Made by a program: the position numbers and the translations under genes. Below the pieces are notes generated by a model. The model ran no database searches, was not told the origin of the DNA, and saw only the letters and a program-made list of their open reading frames with translations. Shown in pieces: positions 8,658 through 17,522 of a DNA stretch of 64,000 bases. Positions within the stretch are counted from its first letter, which is position 1, and every line of letters starts with the position of its first letter. Origin of the DNA: Verrucomicrobiia bacterium (GTDB taxonomy: Bacteria > Verrucomicrobiota > Verrucomicrobiia > Verrucomicrobiales > DEV007); NCBI GenBank assembly GCA_030425385.1, contig JAUIAH010000022.1, forward strand, positions 1 to 64,000. The letters run 5' to 3'.

Positions 8658-9211
8658 TAGAGCTCAACTTGAGCCGCCGCGATGTTAGGCAAGCGGTCGT
8701 CGTCTTGATTCACCGTTTGAGGTAGGGTCACTTTGCCGGCTCGCCACCCTTGGTGCACCAGGGTGCCTTCATACGGGGGCTCGCCACTGACATTGCCTAA
8801 CAGGCGATAATCAGCCGCGGCATAGCCGGCTGGAAGACTCACTGCGGTGCCTTCTGCCTCGGCAGCGATCGGTGTGATGGAGAGGTGCTCTTGCAACACG
8901 GATTGGCATCCTTGATGCACGACCCGTGCGGCTGCTCCGACTTGGGCATCATCGTAGCTGGTGACATCATCCATGAGGAAATCGACCAAACGACCTTTCT
9001 CTTGTAAGAGTGCGAGGAAGTGAATGACATCGGCTTCGGCACGTGGCGTCTTTGATGTCTGCGAGGGTAGAGGGGCCGCGGTGACAGGCTCGGTTTCCGG
9101 TTTCGTTCGTTTGCCGAGGAAGAATGCCCCCACGGCAATGGCGAGGAAGGCAGCGGCAAGGATGCCCCATTCTTGAGGTTGCAGAGATTGGAAAGCGAAC
9201 AGCGTGAGCAT
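8654..9211 (-). CDS. DUF2760 family protein
   Basis: About 185 residues from the ATG at 9211; an upstream in-frame start at 9298 would add an unlikely basic leader. One membrane helix occupies roughly residues 12-30, followed by a low-complexity linker. A conserved globular domain then contains L-L-Q-E-K-G-R-L-V-D-F-L, D-A-Q-V-G-A-A-A-R-V-V-H and G-N-V-S-G-E-P-P, which are hallmark phrases of DUF2760. In other genomes this family often sits beside Hsp70-like genes, and its role is unknown. Here it stands alone, convergent with the amidohydrolase and divergent from the CBM9-like gene. Confidence 0.75.
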   Translation of the reverse strand: MLTLFAFQSLQPQEWGILAAAFLAIAVGAFFLGKRTKPETEPVTAAPLPSQTSKTPRAEADVIHFLALLQEKGRLVDFLMDDVTSYDDAQVGAAARVVHQGCQSVLQEHLSITPIAAEAEGTAVSLPAGYAAADYRLLGNVSGEPPYEGTLVHQGWRAGKVTLPQTVNQDDDRLPNIAAAQVELY

Positions 9212-9313
9212 GCCAACGAATCCACAAGTTCCCTGGAAGTTGCAAGGACCGAGTTGCCGAAAGCGCCTCGATTTCCATCGACAAGAAGTCGGCGTCATCT
9301 TTAGGGTCGCGGC

Positions 9314-10390
9314 ATGACTTCTCTTCTTAGCAAGATCCTGGCGTCATGGGCGCTCTGTGGGTCGATCGCTCTAGCAGATACTCTCAAGCCAGGCGTGCGC
9401 GGGATGGCGACGCGGGCTCCAGAGACGATGACGATCGATGGGGATTTGAGCGAGTTTGCCTCCGCTTTCTGCACGCCAGTGGAGTATCATCATGCCAATC
9501 TGGAGGAACGTGCTGCCCAGTTCTTCTACATGTGGGACGAGGAAGCCTTTTACGCAGGCTTACGCACGCTGGATACAAAGCCATTCAATGGAGCGGCAGA
9601 CGACCGGCTGTGGGAGGGGGACGGAGTTGAGTGGTACTTTGATACGCGTCAGGACGAACACTTTCGCAGTCAGGCCTGGCCGAAGGAACCGCACGCGGGT
9701 GCCGTGCATTGCTATTGGGTGGGGCTGACGGATGCCGAGATCAAGCCGCGTTTCTGTCTGCGTCCTGGATACTTGGATGTGATGGAGAAGGCTGGTGTCG
9801 AGGTGGGATCGCGTCGCACGAGCAACGGATTGGAAGTGGAGTTCAAATTGCCGTGGGCGAATTTCCCTAACTTTGAAGCGAAGGAGGGCGCGGTCATCGC
9901 TCTCGATAGTGAGCTTTGCTATAGTGATGGGGCGGAGCGCCTCTTTCGCAGTTTTGTCTTTGGGAGTCCATTGAGCGTGCAGCAGCCGGCGAATTTGGCG
10001 AAAGTGCAATTAGTGCAAGCGCTAGAGCCAGCGGATTGGAGTGCCTGTGCTGCTGTCATGTTCCCGTTGCGAGTGGACACGGCGTGGGGGCAGCCTACCA
10101 AGCCCCAGGTGACAGGCGTCATCGCGATTCCCCCGGGACAAGTGGAGGCTGTGCAGCGCGTGGTATTCCGTCTCACGGACTTGCATGGCCATGTGATTGC
10201 TGAGTTTCCGGCAGCGACTGAAGTATTCGCTGAGGAAGGAAACTTTGTCAGGGCGGTGGCTCAATGGCCCGCCGATCTCGCGGCTCCCGGGCAGCATCAG
10301 GTCATGGCTGTGGTTTTTGATGATTCCTGGACGGAAAGAGCGCGGATTGCTCCTCGCTTGGTCAGTGTGAACTGGGAAACTGGTTATTAA
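9314..10390 (+). CDS. secreted protein with CBM9-like (DOMON-type) carbohydrate-binding domain
   Basis: A 358-residue protein with a signal peptide (residues 1-21, cleaved around IALA-D). Residues 33-235 look like a family 9 carbohydrate-binding module: T-I-D-G-D-L-S-E-F near the start, W-E-G-D-G-V-E-W-Y-F-D in the middle, and G-L-E-V-E-F-K-L-P-W later. The rest is beta-rich without a recognised family. Such proteins often accompany glycan-degrading systems. It is followed 11 bases later by an RDD membrane protein gene and may be co-transcribed with it. Confidence 0.65.
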   Translation: MTSLLSKILASWALCGSIALADTLKPGVRGMATRAPETMTIDGDLSEFASAFCTPVEYHHANLEERAAQFFYMWDEEAFYAGLRTLDTKPFNGAADDRLWEGDGVEWYFDTRQDEHFRSQAWPKEPHAGAVHCYWVGLTDAEIKPRFCLRPGYLDVMEKAGVEVGSRRTSNGLEVEFKLPWANFPNFEAKEGAVIALDSELCYSDGAERLFRSFVFGSPLSVQQPANLAKVQLVQALEPADWSACAAVMFPLRVDTAWGQPTKPQVTGVIAIPPGQVEAVQRVVFRLTDLHGHVIAEFPAATEVFAEEGNFVRAVAQWPADLAAPGQHQVMAVVFDDSWTERARIAPRLVSVNWETGY

Positions 10391-10401
10391 GGAGAGACAC
10401 G

Positions 10402-10869
10402 ATGATTCCTCCACCTCCACTCAACGAAGACGCGCGGAAGACTCTGCTGTGGAAGCGTTTCCTTGCGGCCCTCATCGATGGATTGATTGCTGGATTGCTA
10501 GCCTTGCTCGGCAGCTTGCTACATGAGCGGATTGGTCTCATTCTCGGAGGCACCTACATCCTGCTGAGAGATGGATTGAGTCTCCCGTTCATCAATCAGC
10601 GGTCCTTTGGGAAACAGTTGCTGGGGCTCCGACCGATATCCCTTTCGGGAGGGGTGATGGATCCCAAGACCTCTGCGCGGCGCAATTGGCCGCTTGCGTT
10701 GCCCTCGTTCCTCCACGCGATCAGCGGTGGATTCCTATCGTTTCTCCTGTCCATTGCAGGGTTCGCCATTGTGTTAGCGGAATTGGCAGCAATCGCCACC
10801 AATGCCTTGGGCAATGGGCATCGTTTCGGTGATCGGATGGCGGAGACGGAGGTGCGGTCCGATAGTTAG
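10402..10869 (+). CDS. RDD family membrane protein
   Basis: A 155-residue protein with the RDD pattern: R-F-L-A-A-L-I-D-G early, then hydrophobic helices (about 17-35, 40-58 and 108-135), the central loop R-D-G (residues 53-55), the F-G-K-Q-L-L-G-L segment, and H-R-F-G-D-R-M-A-E-T near the end. The family is integral to the membrane and mostly uncharacterised; some members affect ion homeostasis. A good Shine-Dalgarno sequence (AAGGAG) precedes the ATG, which is uncommon in this window. Confidence 0.75.
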   Translation: MIPPPPLNEDARKTLLWKRFLAALIDGLIAGLLALLGSLLHERIGLILGGTYILLRDGLSLPFINQRSFGKQLLGLRPISLSGGVMDPKTSARRNWPLALPSFLHAISGGFLSFLLSIAGFAIVLAELAAIATNALGNGHRFGDRMAETEVRSDS

Positions 10870-10903
10870 TCCATCATCTCACTCCTTGCGAATCGACGCG
10901 CAG

Positions 10904-11827
10904 TCACTTCGATTGACTGATGACTTTGGTGAGGGCTGCGACGGTGCCTGAGACGTCTGTGAGGTTGGAGGGTACGATCATGGTGTTCCCTTCTTTGGCC
11001 AAGTGCCCGAATTGCTTCACATACTGTTCGGCAATGCGGAGATTCATGGCTTCGTGGCCACCGGGGCTTTGAATGGCACCCGCAATGCGCGCGATCCCTT
11101 GAGCCGTGGCTTCGGCGAGCAAAGCGATTTCTTGAGCCTTCCCTTCCGCCTCGTTGATCTGTTCCTGCTTCTTAGCTTCTGAGAGCATGATGGCGTGCTG
11201 CTTTTCGCCTTCGGCGATGTTAATCTTGGCTTCGCGTTCACCTTCCGAGTGCGCGACGACGGCGCGTCGTTCGCGTTCGGCGCGCATCTGCTTCTCAAGG
11301 GCGTCCTTCACCGATTGTGGAGGGTTGATGTTAGAGATCTCGTAGCGAGTGATCTTGAGTCCCCAGGGCTCAGAGGCGCGGTCGACGGCATCAATGATAT
11401 GGGCATTGATCTGCTCGCGTTCTTCAAAAGTGCGGTCGAGTTCGAGTTTGCCGATTTCCGACCGGAGGGTGGTTTGCGCGAGCTGGATGGCGGCATAACG
11501 ATAGTCTTCGATGCCATAACTTGCGCTCTTGGCATCGAGCACTTGCATGTAAAGGACACCGTCGATTTCCACCGCGATGTTGTCTTTTGTGATGCACGTC
11601 TGTGACGGGACATCCACGGCGACCTCCTTCATGCTGTGACGATAGGCGACGCGTTCGATGAAAGGGATGAGAAGGTGAAAGCCAGCATCGAGTGTGCGGG
11701 CGTACTTCCCAAGACGTTCGATGACAAAGGCTTCCCGTTGAGGGACCACTTTGGCGGTCTTGATCAGGGCGATGACGATGAGCAAGACGAGGCCGCTGGC
11801 GACGAGGATGGTAGCGAGGTTCTCCAT
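10904..11827 (-). CDS. qmcA: SPFH/stomatin family protein (paraslipin, QmcA-like)
   Basis: A 307-residue membrane scaffold protein. A single N-terminal helix (residues 5-22) is followed by the SPFH/band 7 domain (V-P-Q-R-E-A-F-V-I-E-R-L-G-K-Y, then I-T-K-D-N-I-A-V-E-I-D-G-V-L-Y). A long Ala/Glu-rich coiled coil (about 180-265) precedes the conserved tail. Stomatin-like proteins oligomerise in membrane microdomains and influence membrane protease activity. The upstream gene encodes an NfeD-like protein, the usual operon partner, 43 bases away. Confidence 0.85.
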   Translation of the reverse strand: MENLATILVASGLVLLIVIALIKTAKVVPQREAFVIERLGKYARTLDAGFHLLIPFIERVAYRHSMKEVAVDVPSQTCITKDNIAVEIDGVLYMQVLDAKSASYGIEDYRYAAIQLAQTTLRSEIGKLELDRTFEEREQINAHIIDAVDRASEPWGLKITRYEISNINPPQSVKDALEKQMRAERERRAVVAHSEGEREAKINIAEGEKQHAIMLSEAKKQEQINEAEGKAQEIALLAEATAQGIARIAGAIQSPGGHEAMNLRIAEQYVKQFGHLAKEGNTMIVPSNLTDVSGTVAALTKVISQSK

Positions 11828-11870
11828 GGTGTGCGTGTTTGGTTAGGTTCTTGGTGAAAGAGTGTGCCTG

Positions 11871-12320
11871 TTAGTCCAGCCAGCGGCGGCGGATGGTGAG
11901 CGTGATGCCGTCCACGGCGGCGATCTCTGCGGGGTCGCCGGGATGCAGGGCTTCTTCGGCTCGCGCTTTCCATTCGGCCCCTTTGAATTCGACCTTGCCG
12001 AGTGCTCCTGGATTCTCGAAGTCTGTGAGAATGGTGACCGGCTTTCCCACAAATTCGTCTTGTTGATCAGAGCTGCCAGGCAGAGCAAGGCCTCCGTTCA
12101 ATTTCAACATAAGCACACGGCGAAGAGTTCCCGTGAGGACCAGGGAAGCTCCAGCAAAGAGGATCAACTGCAGGGCCGGGGAGTCAGCCAAGCCGATAAG
12201 GCAGATTCCAGAGACGATCCAGGCCGCCAGGCCGAAGAAGACCAGGATGACTCCTGGGAGGAAGAATTCGCTCCCGATGAGGATGAGACCGATGACGAAC
12301 CAGATGATCCACGGTTGCAT
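11871..12320 (-). CDS. NfeD-like membrane protein
   Basis: About 149 residues from the ATG at 12320. Two or three membrane helices lie in the first 75 residues (I-I-W-F-V-I-G-L-I-L-I-G-S-E-F is typical). A C-terminal OB-fold domain contains V-G-K-P-V-T and the G-x-V-x-x-x-G-x-E-W-x-A-x-A phrase. NfeD proteins pair with stomatin-like proteins; the qmcA-like gene follows immediately on the same strand, so the two very probably form one operon and one membrane complex. It is the short type, lacking the ClpP-like protease domain. Confidence 0.8.
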   Translation of the reverse strand: MQPWIIWFVIGLILIGSEFFLPGVILVFFGLAAWIVSGICLIGLADSPALQLILFAGASLVLTGTLRRVLMLKLNGGLALPGSSDQQDEFVGKPVTILTDFENPGALGKVEFKGAEWKARAEEALHPGDPAEIAAVDGITLTIRRRWLD

Positions 12321-12394
12321 GCTCGAAGAAACCCTGGAGGTCCGCAATCATCCATTATAAAGGCCTTTTCCGATTGTAGCAGGGGCGCCTTCCT

Positions 12395-12970
12395 TCAAGA
12401 AGACTGCTCGAGAGGAAGTGCTCCAGCAGAAACGAGCGATTTCATGGCTTCATTCACGGACACATCGAGCGGGGAGACGTGTTCGCCGCTGATATAAATG
12501 AGGCGGCCATTGGTGGGATTGGGGGCGGCGGGGAGAAACACCGCAAGGGTCTTATCTCCGTTGGGAAGCGCAATCTCGTCTGTGACGAAGCCTAACTGTT
12601 CACCTGGGACATCATCACAGGGAACCATGACGACGCGCTTGAACATGGCATCTGGTCCGGCACCATAGCCAAGAAGCTGCTTGAGCGTCTGATAGAGAGA
12701 TCCAAGGAGGGGCACATGCATCAGAAGCATGTCCACCTGCGACCAGAGCCAGCGCCCGAGAAAGCTCGAAACGATCAGGCCCACGAGATAGACCGTGCCT
12801 GCTCCGATGATGATGCCCATCCCAAAGCGGTAGAACGGCTGGTTCTCAAGCCAAGAACCAGCCAATTGCTTCTCCGCGTAGAGCACCAGGAGAATTGTGC
12901 CGCCCAGCGGAAGCAATGCCACCACGCCGGCGACAAAGCACTTGAAGAGATGCCGCTGGATGGTCTTCAT
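12395..12970 (-). CDS. DUF502 family membrane protein
   Basis: A 191-residue protein with two membrane helices (about 11-30 and 48-70) and a conserved extramembrane domain: V-P-L-L-G-S-L-Y-Q-T-L-K-Q-L, F-K-R-V-V-M-V-P and F-L-P-A-A-P-N-P-T-N-G. This is the DUF502 pattern. The family is widespread in bacteria and plant plastids (LCV/COV-like) and its role in bacteria is unclear. It starts 13 bases after the GH32 stop codon on the same strand, suggesting co-transcription. Confidence 0.8.
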   Translation of the reverse strand: MKTIQRHLFKCFVAGVVALLPLGGTILLVLYAEKQLAGSWLENQPFYRFGMGIIIGAGTVYLVGLIVSSFLGRWLWSQVDMLLMHVPLLGSLYQTLKQLLGYGAGPDAMFKRVVMVPCDDVPGEQLGFVTDEIALPNGDKTLAVFLPAAPNPTNGRLIYISGEHVSPLDVSVNEAMKSLVSAGALPLEQSS

Positions 12971-12983
12971 GGAGCACGCGGAG

Positions 12984-14981
12984 TTAGGGGCGCTTCTGCC
13001 AGACCGATTGGATCTGGGAAGCTCGGAGGCGATCGACCTGTGCGCTGCCGTCCACCGTCACCGAAACCGTTGTGTTGTTAGGATCCAAGAGGACTCCCAT
13101 CGGCATGTAGACCTGCCCGCGATTCGCATAGATCTCGATGGTGGTGCGATCGACGAGGAAGCGGATATCCGTGGAACCACTTGCCGCAGTGAGGGGCGCT
13201 TGCTGGTCCAGGCAGGAAATGGTGCCACCGGCAATGTCGACAATCACCTCCGTGCCACGCACATCGAAGGTGAGCTTCTGCGCTTGGGAAACATCGAGTG
13301 TGGCATGAATGTCAAGGAGTTCCCCGGAGGCGATCTCGCTGGATCCAGATAGCGTCTCGTCAGAGGATTCGTCTGTGGAGGCATAGGCCCGTGCGATTTC
13401 ACGGACGGGATTCGTATGAAGCCGAGGGCCATTCTCTGTCGAGCGCAGGTGCAATTCGCAGGGGAAAAGCATTTGTTGATTGAAGGGCATGTTAGGCATG
13501 TCAACCTTTCCCCAGCCGACTTGGATGAAGCGACGATCGTAGGCTGGGACATTGCTGTACATCTGGGAGGCATAGAAGCAGTTTCCGTAGTTGTGCTTCA
13601 CCTTCTCTCCCTCAGGGGTGAAGGTCTTGCCATCAAATTGTCCTAACAAATAGTCACCATCGGCTCCGTAGAGGACCCACTTGGTATTGGTGGGATCGAG
13701 GTCCACAGGCATTTCGAAGAGTTCGGGACACTCGTAGAAGCCTTCGATCCGGCTTTGGAACGCCCATTCTTTGAGGTCAGGAGAAGTGTAGAAGGCGATA
13801 TAGCGGCCGCCTTCGTGCTCTTGATAGACGGCCATGACCCATTGTCGCGACATCTCGTGCCAGATCACTTTGGGATCTCGGCCTTCGTGCTCGATTACGG
13901 GATTGCCTTCATATTCCGTCCAGGTGCGACCGCGGTCATTGCTGTAAGCGAGGCACTCGCCTCGACCCGTGCTGGTGAAGAAAGCGACCATCACGTCTTC
14001 GTCACCGGTTTTGAAACCAGCAGTGTTGTCTGAATCGACTAACGCTCCTCCAGAGAAGACCCAGTCACCGTAGGCCTTCGGGTAGATCGCAATGGGACGT
14101 TGCTCCCAATGGACAAGATCCGTGCTGATGGCGTGGCCCCAGTGCATGTTCCCCCATGACCACCCGTAAGGATTGTGCTGATAGAAGAGGTGGTATTCGC
14201 CTTTATGATAGACGAGGCCATTGGGATCATTGATCCAGCCACGTTGCGTGGAGAAGTGAAACTGAGGGCGCAGGGCCTCTTGATAGAGTTGCTCTGCATC
14301 CTTGAGAGTTTCCCCAGTCTCGATCATCTCCAAGGCTCGGGACGCGGAATCGAGTTGATCGACTTTCACTTGCACTGTTTTCCCAGCGTAGGCGGTGAGG
14401 TCCGCAGCGACCCAAAGGTCAGGCTGATCAGAAAGCTCGATGTCGAATTGGCGCGTGGTTTGGCCATCTGTGAGGGTCATCTTGGTCTTTGGCGCACCAT
14501 TCTTCACAGGAAGATTCAGAAAGCGATCGGTCTCGCCGATGGGGCCGATGGCACGTTCTTGGGGCACCAAGGCGGGGGCTGCGGGCTCGTCGGGAGCTTC
14601 CTCCGTGGTGGGAGGTGTTCCTTCCTCGGCTTCAGGAGAGGTGTCTTCGCTAGGGACGGGTTCTGCATCGGGAGTTGCAGGAGCTTCTTCGACAGGCGGG
14701 GTGCTTTCGCTAGGAGCGGCGGGCGTCTCTTCCGCGGGAGGCGCTGGTTCTTCGGTAGGAGGGGCTTCGACAGGCGCCGGCGCTTCGTCATCGATTTCGA
14801 CAGGAACCTCTTCCCCTTCTTGCTCGGGAGAGGGAACCTCTTCAGCGGAGACTTCCTCGACGGGTGCTGCCGGAGGGGCTTCGGGTGCAGGGGCTTCGTC
14901 CTGGGCGATCCCTGTGAGGATCAAACACACGCTCAAGAGAAGTGCGATCAGGCTCCGGTTTATTGAATCTATTGTCATCAT
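12984..14981 (-). CDS. secreted GH32 glycoside hydrolase (levanase/inulinase/invertase type)
   Basis: About 665 residues from the ATG at 14981; GTG at 14987 or ATG at 14978 are alternatives. A signal peptide is followed by a Pro/Glu/Ala-rich low-complexity stretch (about residues 30-138), a small beta domain, then the five-bladed GH32 propeller. The three catalytic motifs are visible: W-I-N-D-P-N-G at 249-255 (nucleophile D252), R-D-P at 368-370 (stabiliser D369), and E-C (acid/base E417). A C-terminal beta-sandwich with T-T-I-E-I-Y completes the family pattern. It hydrolyses beta-fructosides such as levan, inulin or sucrose. The acidic Pro-rich linker is probably a spacer from the cell surface. 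Confidence 0.88.
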   Translation of the reverse strand: MMTIDSINRSLIALLLSVCLILTGIAQDEAPAPEAPPAAPVEEVSAEEVPSPEQEGEEVPVEIDDEAPAPVEAPPTEEPAPPAEETPAAPSESTPPVEEAPATPDAEPVPSEDTSPEAEEGTPPTTEEAPDEPAAPALVPQERAIGPIGETDRFLNLPVKNGAPKTKMTLTDGQTTRQFDIELSDQPDLWVAADLTAYAGKTVQVKVDQLDSASRALEMIETGETLKDAEQLYQEALRPQFHFSTQRGWINDPNGLVYHKGEYHLFYQHNPYGWSWGNMHWGHAISTDLVHWEQRPIAIYPKAYGDWVFSGGALVDSDNTAGFKTGDEDVMVAFFTSTGRGECLAYSNDRGRTWTEYEGNPVIEHEGRDPKVIWHEMSRQWVMAVYQEHEGGRYIAFYTSPDLKEWAFQSRIEGFYECPELFEMPVDLDPTNTKWVLYGADGDYLLGQFDGKTFTPEGEKVKHNYGNCFYASQMYSNVPAYDRRFIQVGWGKVDMPNMPFNQQMLFPCELHLRSTENGPRLHTNPVREIARAYASTDESSDETLSGSSEIASGELLDIHATLDVSQAQKLTFDVRGTEVIVDIAGGTISCLDQQAPLTAASGSTDIRFLVDRTTIEIYANRGQVYMPMGVLLDPNNTTVSVTVDGSAQVDRLRASQIQSVWQKRP

Positions 14982-15037
14982 GAACACTGGGTAGGCGGAT
15001 TCATCTGTGTTTCCAGTGAAATCCCTCTAATTCCCCT

Positions 15038-16714
15038 TCACGCGTCCACGGAGAGGGGGATTTCGCAATAAAGCAGTTGGAGAGTAGACTGATACGAGCG
15101 CCCGGCGAAGACGGGCGCAAGGACGGGACGATAGGCTTGTCCCTCCCGGAGCGGGCCTTTGCGGTGATCTTCCGCCATGATCCATTCGCAGAAAGCCTGG
15201 GCGATCTCAGGAGTGGTGAGAATGAAGTGTGATTCCGGGCTATCGTTCTCGGGAAAGACCGTGTCTGCCCGCACGCGGGCCACCGCCTCTTTCGCGACGG
15301 GCTCGAGGAGCCCTTCCGCTTGAAATTGGGTGAACAGCTTCTCACCCACGGGCCACTTGCTCAGGTGTCGACTCTTGGAGACGTCGTAGCGGAAGACGAC
15401 GCCGAGTGGGCTGGTCCAGCCACGTTTGGCCTGAGGACTCCGAGTGAGGGCGTGGGTGCGCTGCGGCGTGTTGAGATCAATCATTCGAGCCACCGGCACG
15501 CTCTTCGGTTGAAAGCCGGGAGCTGCGATTTCGACGTGTTGATAGGGAACGTGCGCGAGGCGAGTCGTCGAGAAAGGGAGCTCGCCGATTTCTCTCCCAT
15601 CGGGTCCATAAACATAGGCCCGCTCCGGACTGCTCTGGATCAGCAATTGTGGCCCCTCCTCTACGGGAACGGGAGAAGATACAGGGGCAACAGCCTCGTC
15701 GGAAGGTGATGCATCCGCTGGAGAGGTTTGTGCTAGGCCCATTGGTGCAGCGTTGTCGCCCGTGTCTTCGCGAGGGCCACGGGTGAGGAGCAACAGTCCC
15801 ATGGCTGCCATGGCTCCGCCAACGACCCACGGAGCTTTCCATCGCCCAGGATGAGACCAGGCCTTCTGAGTGGGAGCGAGTATTTCGCGCAAGGCATGGG
15901 CCAATTGTCTAGCAGACGTGTAACGATCACCGGCTTCGGGAGCACAGCATTTGCAAATGACCTGGTTCAAGGCCTGCCAATACTGACGATCTTGTGAGGA
16001 TAATGAGAGTTCATCCGGCAACTCCGGGAAATCCAACCGGTCCTTCCCTGTGGAAAGTTCGTATAGGACCATCCCCAGACTATAGATGTCCGCAGCAGGT
16101 GTGCCCGGCCCTTCCGGCGGCACGAACCCTTCCGTTCCAACAAAGGCCTGTTGCCCTGTCTCCGCCACGAGGCCAATGTCGGCCAGCTTCGCCTCGCCAT
16201 CGACAAAGATGACATTGGAAGGCTTCACATCCCGGTGCGAGAGACCGCGGCGATGAAGGTGAAAGAGGGCTTCTGCTAGGGTGATGCCCACCTCGATGCA
16301 ATGATGCACATCGATAGGCTTCTCAGCGACAATATCGGTCCGTAGCGTGCGCGGCTCGTAGTGGTAAGGATCGATTGCTGATCCGCTGCCCGCACAATCG
16401 TCCGCCAGTTCCATCACATAGTAATAACAGTGTTCCTCAAAGGAACGCCCCACATGAAGGATATCCACCAGTCCCGCGTGACTGCGGGAGATGGGTTCGA
16501 AGTGCTTGATGCCCTCAAACTCGCGCTCGAAGGTCTTCTCAAGGCGAAAGTCTTCCCTGGCAATGATCTTAATGGCTCTGTGAGCGCCCGTCACGCTCAG
16601 AGCCATCCACACCTGCCCATAGGCACCCCCACCGATCTTGCAGACCATTTGATAGTCCGGGATCGAAGGGGCGAAGAGGGCGTCCTCAAATAAGTTGCTC
16701 TTGGAGTCCCTCAA
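15038..16714 (-). CDS. serine/threonine protein kinase, membrane-anchored
   Basis: About 558 residues if it begins at the TTG at 16714; another TTG at 16753 is possible and no ATG fits. The kinase domain has the glycine loop I-G-G-G-A-Y-G-Q-V (27-35), lysine in A-I-K49, the catalytic H-R-D-V-K-P-S-N (160-167), D-I-G in place of D-F-G (179-181), and A-D-I-Y-S-L-G. One membrane helix lies at about 295-310. The outer part has a PEGA-like segment and a domain of unknown function. The start overlaps the 3' end of the upstream ECF sigma gene, so the two are translationally linked. This suggests the kinase modulates, or reports to, that sigma factor. Confidence 0.85.
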   Translation of the reverse strand: MRDSKSNLFEDALFAPSIPDYQMVCKIGGGAYGQVWMALSVTGAHRAIKIIAREDFRLEKTFEREFEGIKHFEPISRSHAGLVDILHVGRSFEEHCYYYVMELADDCAGSGSAIDPYHYEPRTLRTDIVAEKPIDVHHCIEVGITLAEALFHLHRRGLSHRDVKPSNVIFVDGEAKLADIGLVAETGQQAFVGTEGFVPPEGPGTPAADIYSLGMVLYELSTGKDRLDFPELPDELSLSSQDRQYWQALNQVICKCCAPEAGDRYTSARQLAHALREILAPTQKAWSHPGRWKAPWVVGGAMAAMGLLLLTRGPREDTGDNAAPMGLAQTSPADASPSDEAVAPVSSPVPVEEGPQLLIQSSPERAYVYGPDGREIGELPFSTTRLAHVPYQHVEIAAPGFQPKSVPVARMIDLNTPQRTHALTRSPQAKRGWTSPLGVVFRYDVSKSRHLSKWPVGEKLFTQFQAEGLLEPVAKEAVARVRADTVFPENDSPESHFILTTPEIAQAFCEWIMAEDHRKGPLREGQAYRPVLAPVFAGRSYQSTLQLLYCEIPLSVDA

Positions 16715-17354
16715 CTTCCTTCTTGATAAGGCCTCCCACGCGATGCTTCGCAAGGTAGACCTGTGCCATGCTCACTCCGAGATCCGTCATCACGCGTTTG
16801 ACCGGCCAACCTTTGATGACGTAGCAATCAAAGATCTGAAACTGCTTCGGCGACACACGGCCTTTCACTTTCGTCATCGCGGTTTCCGCAAGGTTGCGCT
16901 GCCACTCTTCATCCCAATACTGGTCCAGCGGACTCGGGTCAGGATCGGCAATGCGTTCCAACTCGGCGGTGCGCCGTTCGTCATCGGTCCCATCATGAGC
17001 GGCCGCCGTGTCCTTGGCTCGCTTGCGAAACTGATCAGTGATGCGCCAGCGCGTCATGTTCATCAGCCACGATTTGAAGGACCCTGCATCTGGATCATAT
17101 TTCTTGTGCTTCGACTGCTTGGCGATGCTGAGAATCGTCTCCTGCACGACATCGAACGCTTCCTCAGAGCGCAGCCCAGCACGAGTCGCCACACTATAAA
17201 TGAGGCGCCAGTAGGTCTTGTAGAATTCATCCCAGGTCTTCTGATCCTCCCAGTTCTCCAAGCGCTCGATCAAGCTACGTCGAGTCTTCTGATAGGCCGC
17301 CTTCCAGTTGGGGTGATTCTCCAAGGCTTGCCGGTCGGTTGTGGGGGTAGGCAT
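16686..17354 (-). CDS. ECF-type RNA polymerase sigma factor
   Basis: A 222-residue sigma-70 family protein. Region 2 is visible as F-Y-K-T-Y-W-R-L-I-Y-S-V-A and A-F-D-V-V-Q-E-T-I-L-S-I-A, followed by the W-R-I-T-D-Q-F-R-K-R DNA-melting segment. The C-terminal helix-turn-helix shows V-K-R-V-M-T-D-L-G-V-S-M-A-Q-V-Y-L-A-K-H-R. There is an acidic linker between the domains. The gene overlaps the Ser/Thr kinase gene by about 29 bases, and no separate anti-sigma gene is present. ECF groups linked to kinases are known in planctomycetes and verrucomicrobia, which fits this arrangement. Confidence 0.85.
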   Translation of the reverse strand: MPTPTTDRQALENHPNWKAAYQKTRRSLIERLENWEDQKTWDEFYKTYWRLIYSVATRAGLRSEEAFDVVQETILSIAKQSKHKKYDPDAGSFKSWLMNMTRWRITDQFRKRAKDTAAAHDGTDDERRTAELERIADPDPSPLDQYWDEEWQRNLAETAMTKVKGRVSPKQFQIFDCYVIKGWPVKRVMTDLGVSMAQVYLAKHRVGGLIKKEVEGLQEQLI

Positions 17355-17507
17355 GCGGAAAGGATAGCATCCGGGAAAAGGCTTGTCGCGCGGAATTCAG
17401 AGAAAAGGTCAAATTTCCCACCTTTTCCGATTGAGTCTCGCGAAAGCCGATCTTTCCTTAATTTCCATAAAAACAATAACTGTTGTTGCAACTGTTGTCG
17501 TTGATGG

Positions 17508-17522
17508 CATACAGTTGGTATG
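17508..17522. promoter_or_regulatory. candidate GntR operator overlapping the start codon
   Basis: A perfect inverted repeat, CATAC-N5-GTATG, whose right arm contains the ATG of the GntR-family gene. Regulators of this family bind short palindromes, so this could serve for autoregulation. It was found by eye and is short; no other copy was searched for systematically. Confidence 0.35.

Noticed and set aside
14175-14994. Long plus-strand open frames opposite the GH32 gene
   Set aside because: They mirror the Pro/Glu/Ala-rich linker of the GH32 protein, where low complexity and GC bias keep the antisense frames open. Their own sequences are Gly/Arg/Phe- or Ser/Gly/Ala-rich and look artificial.
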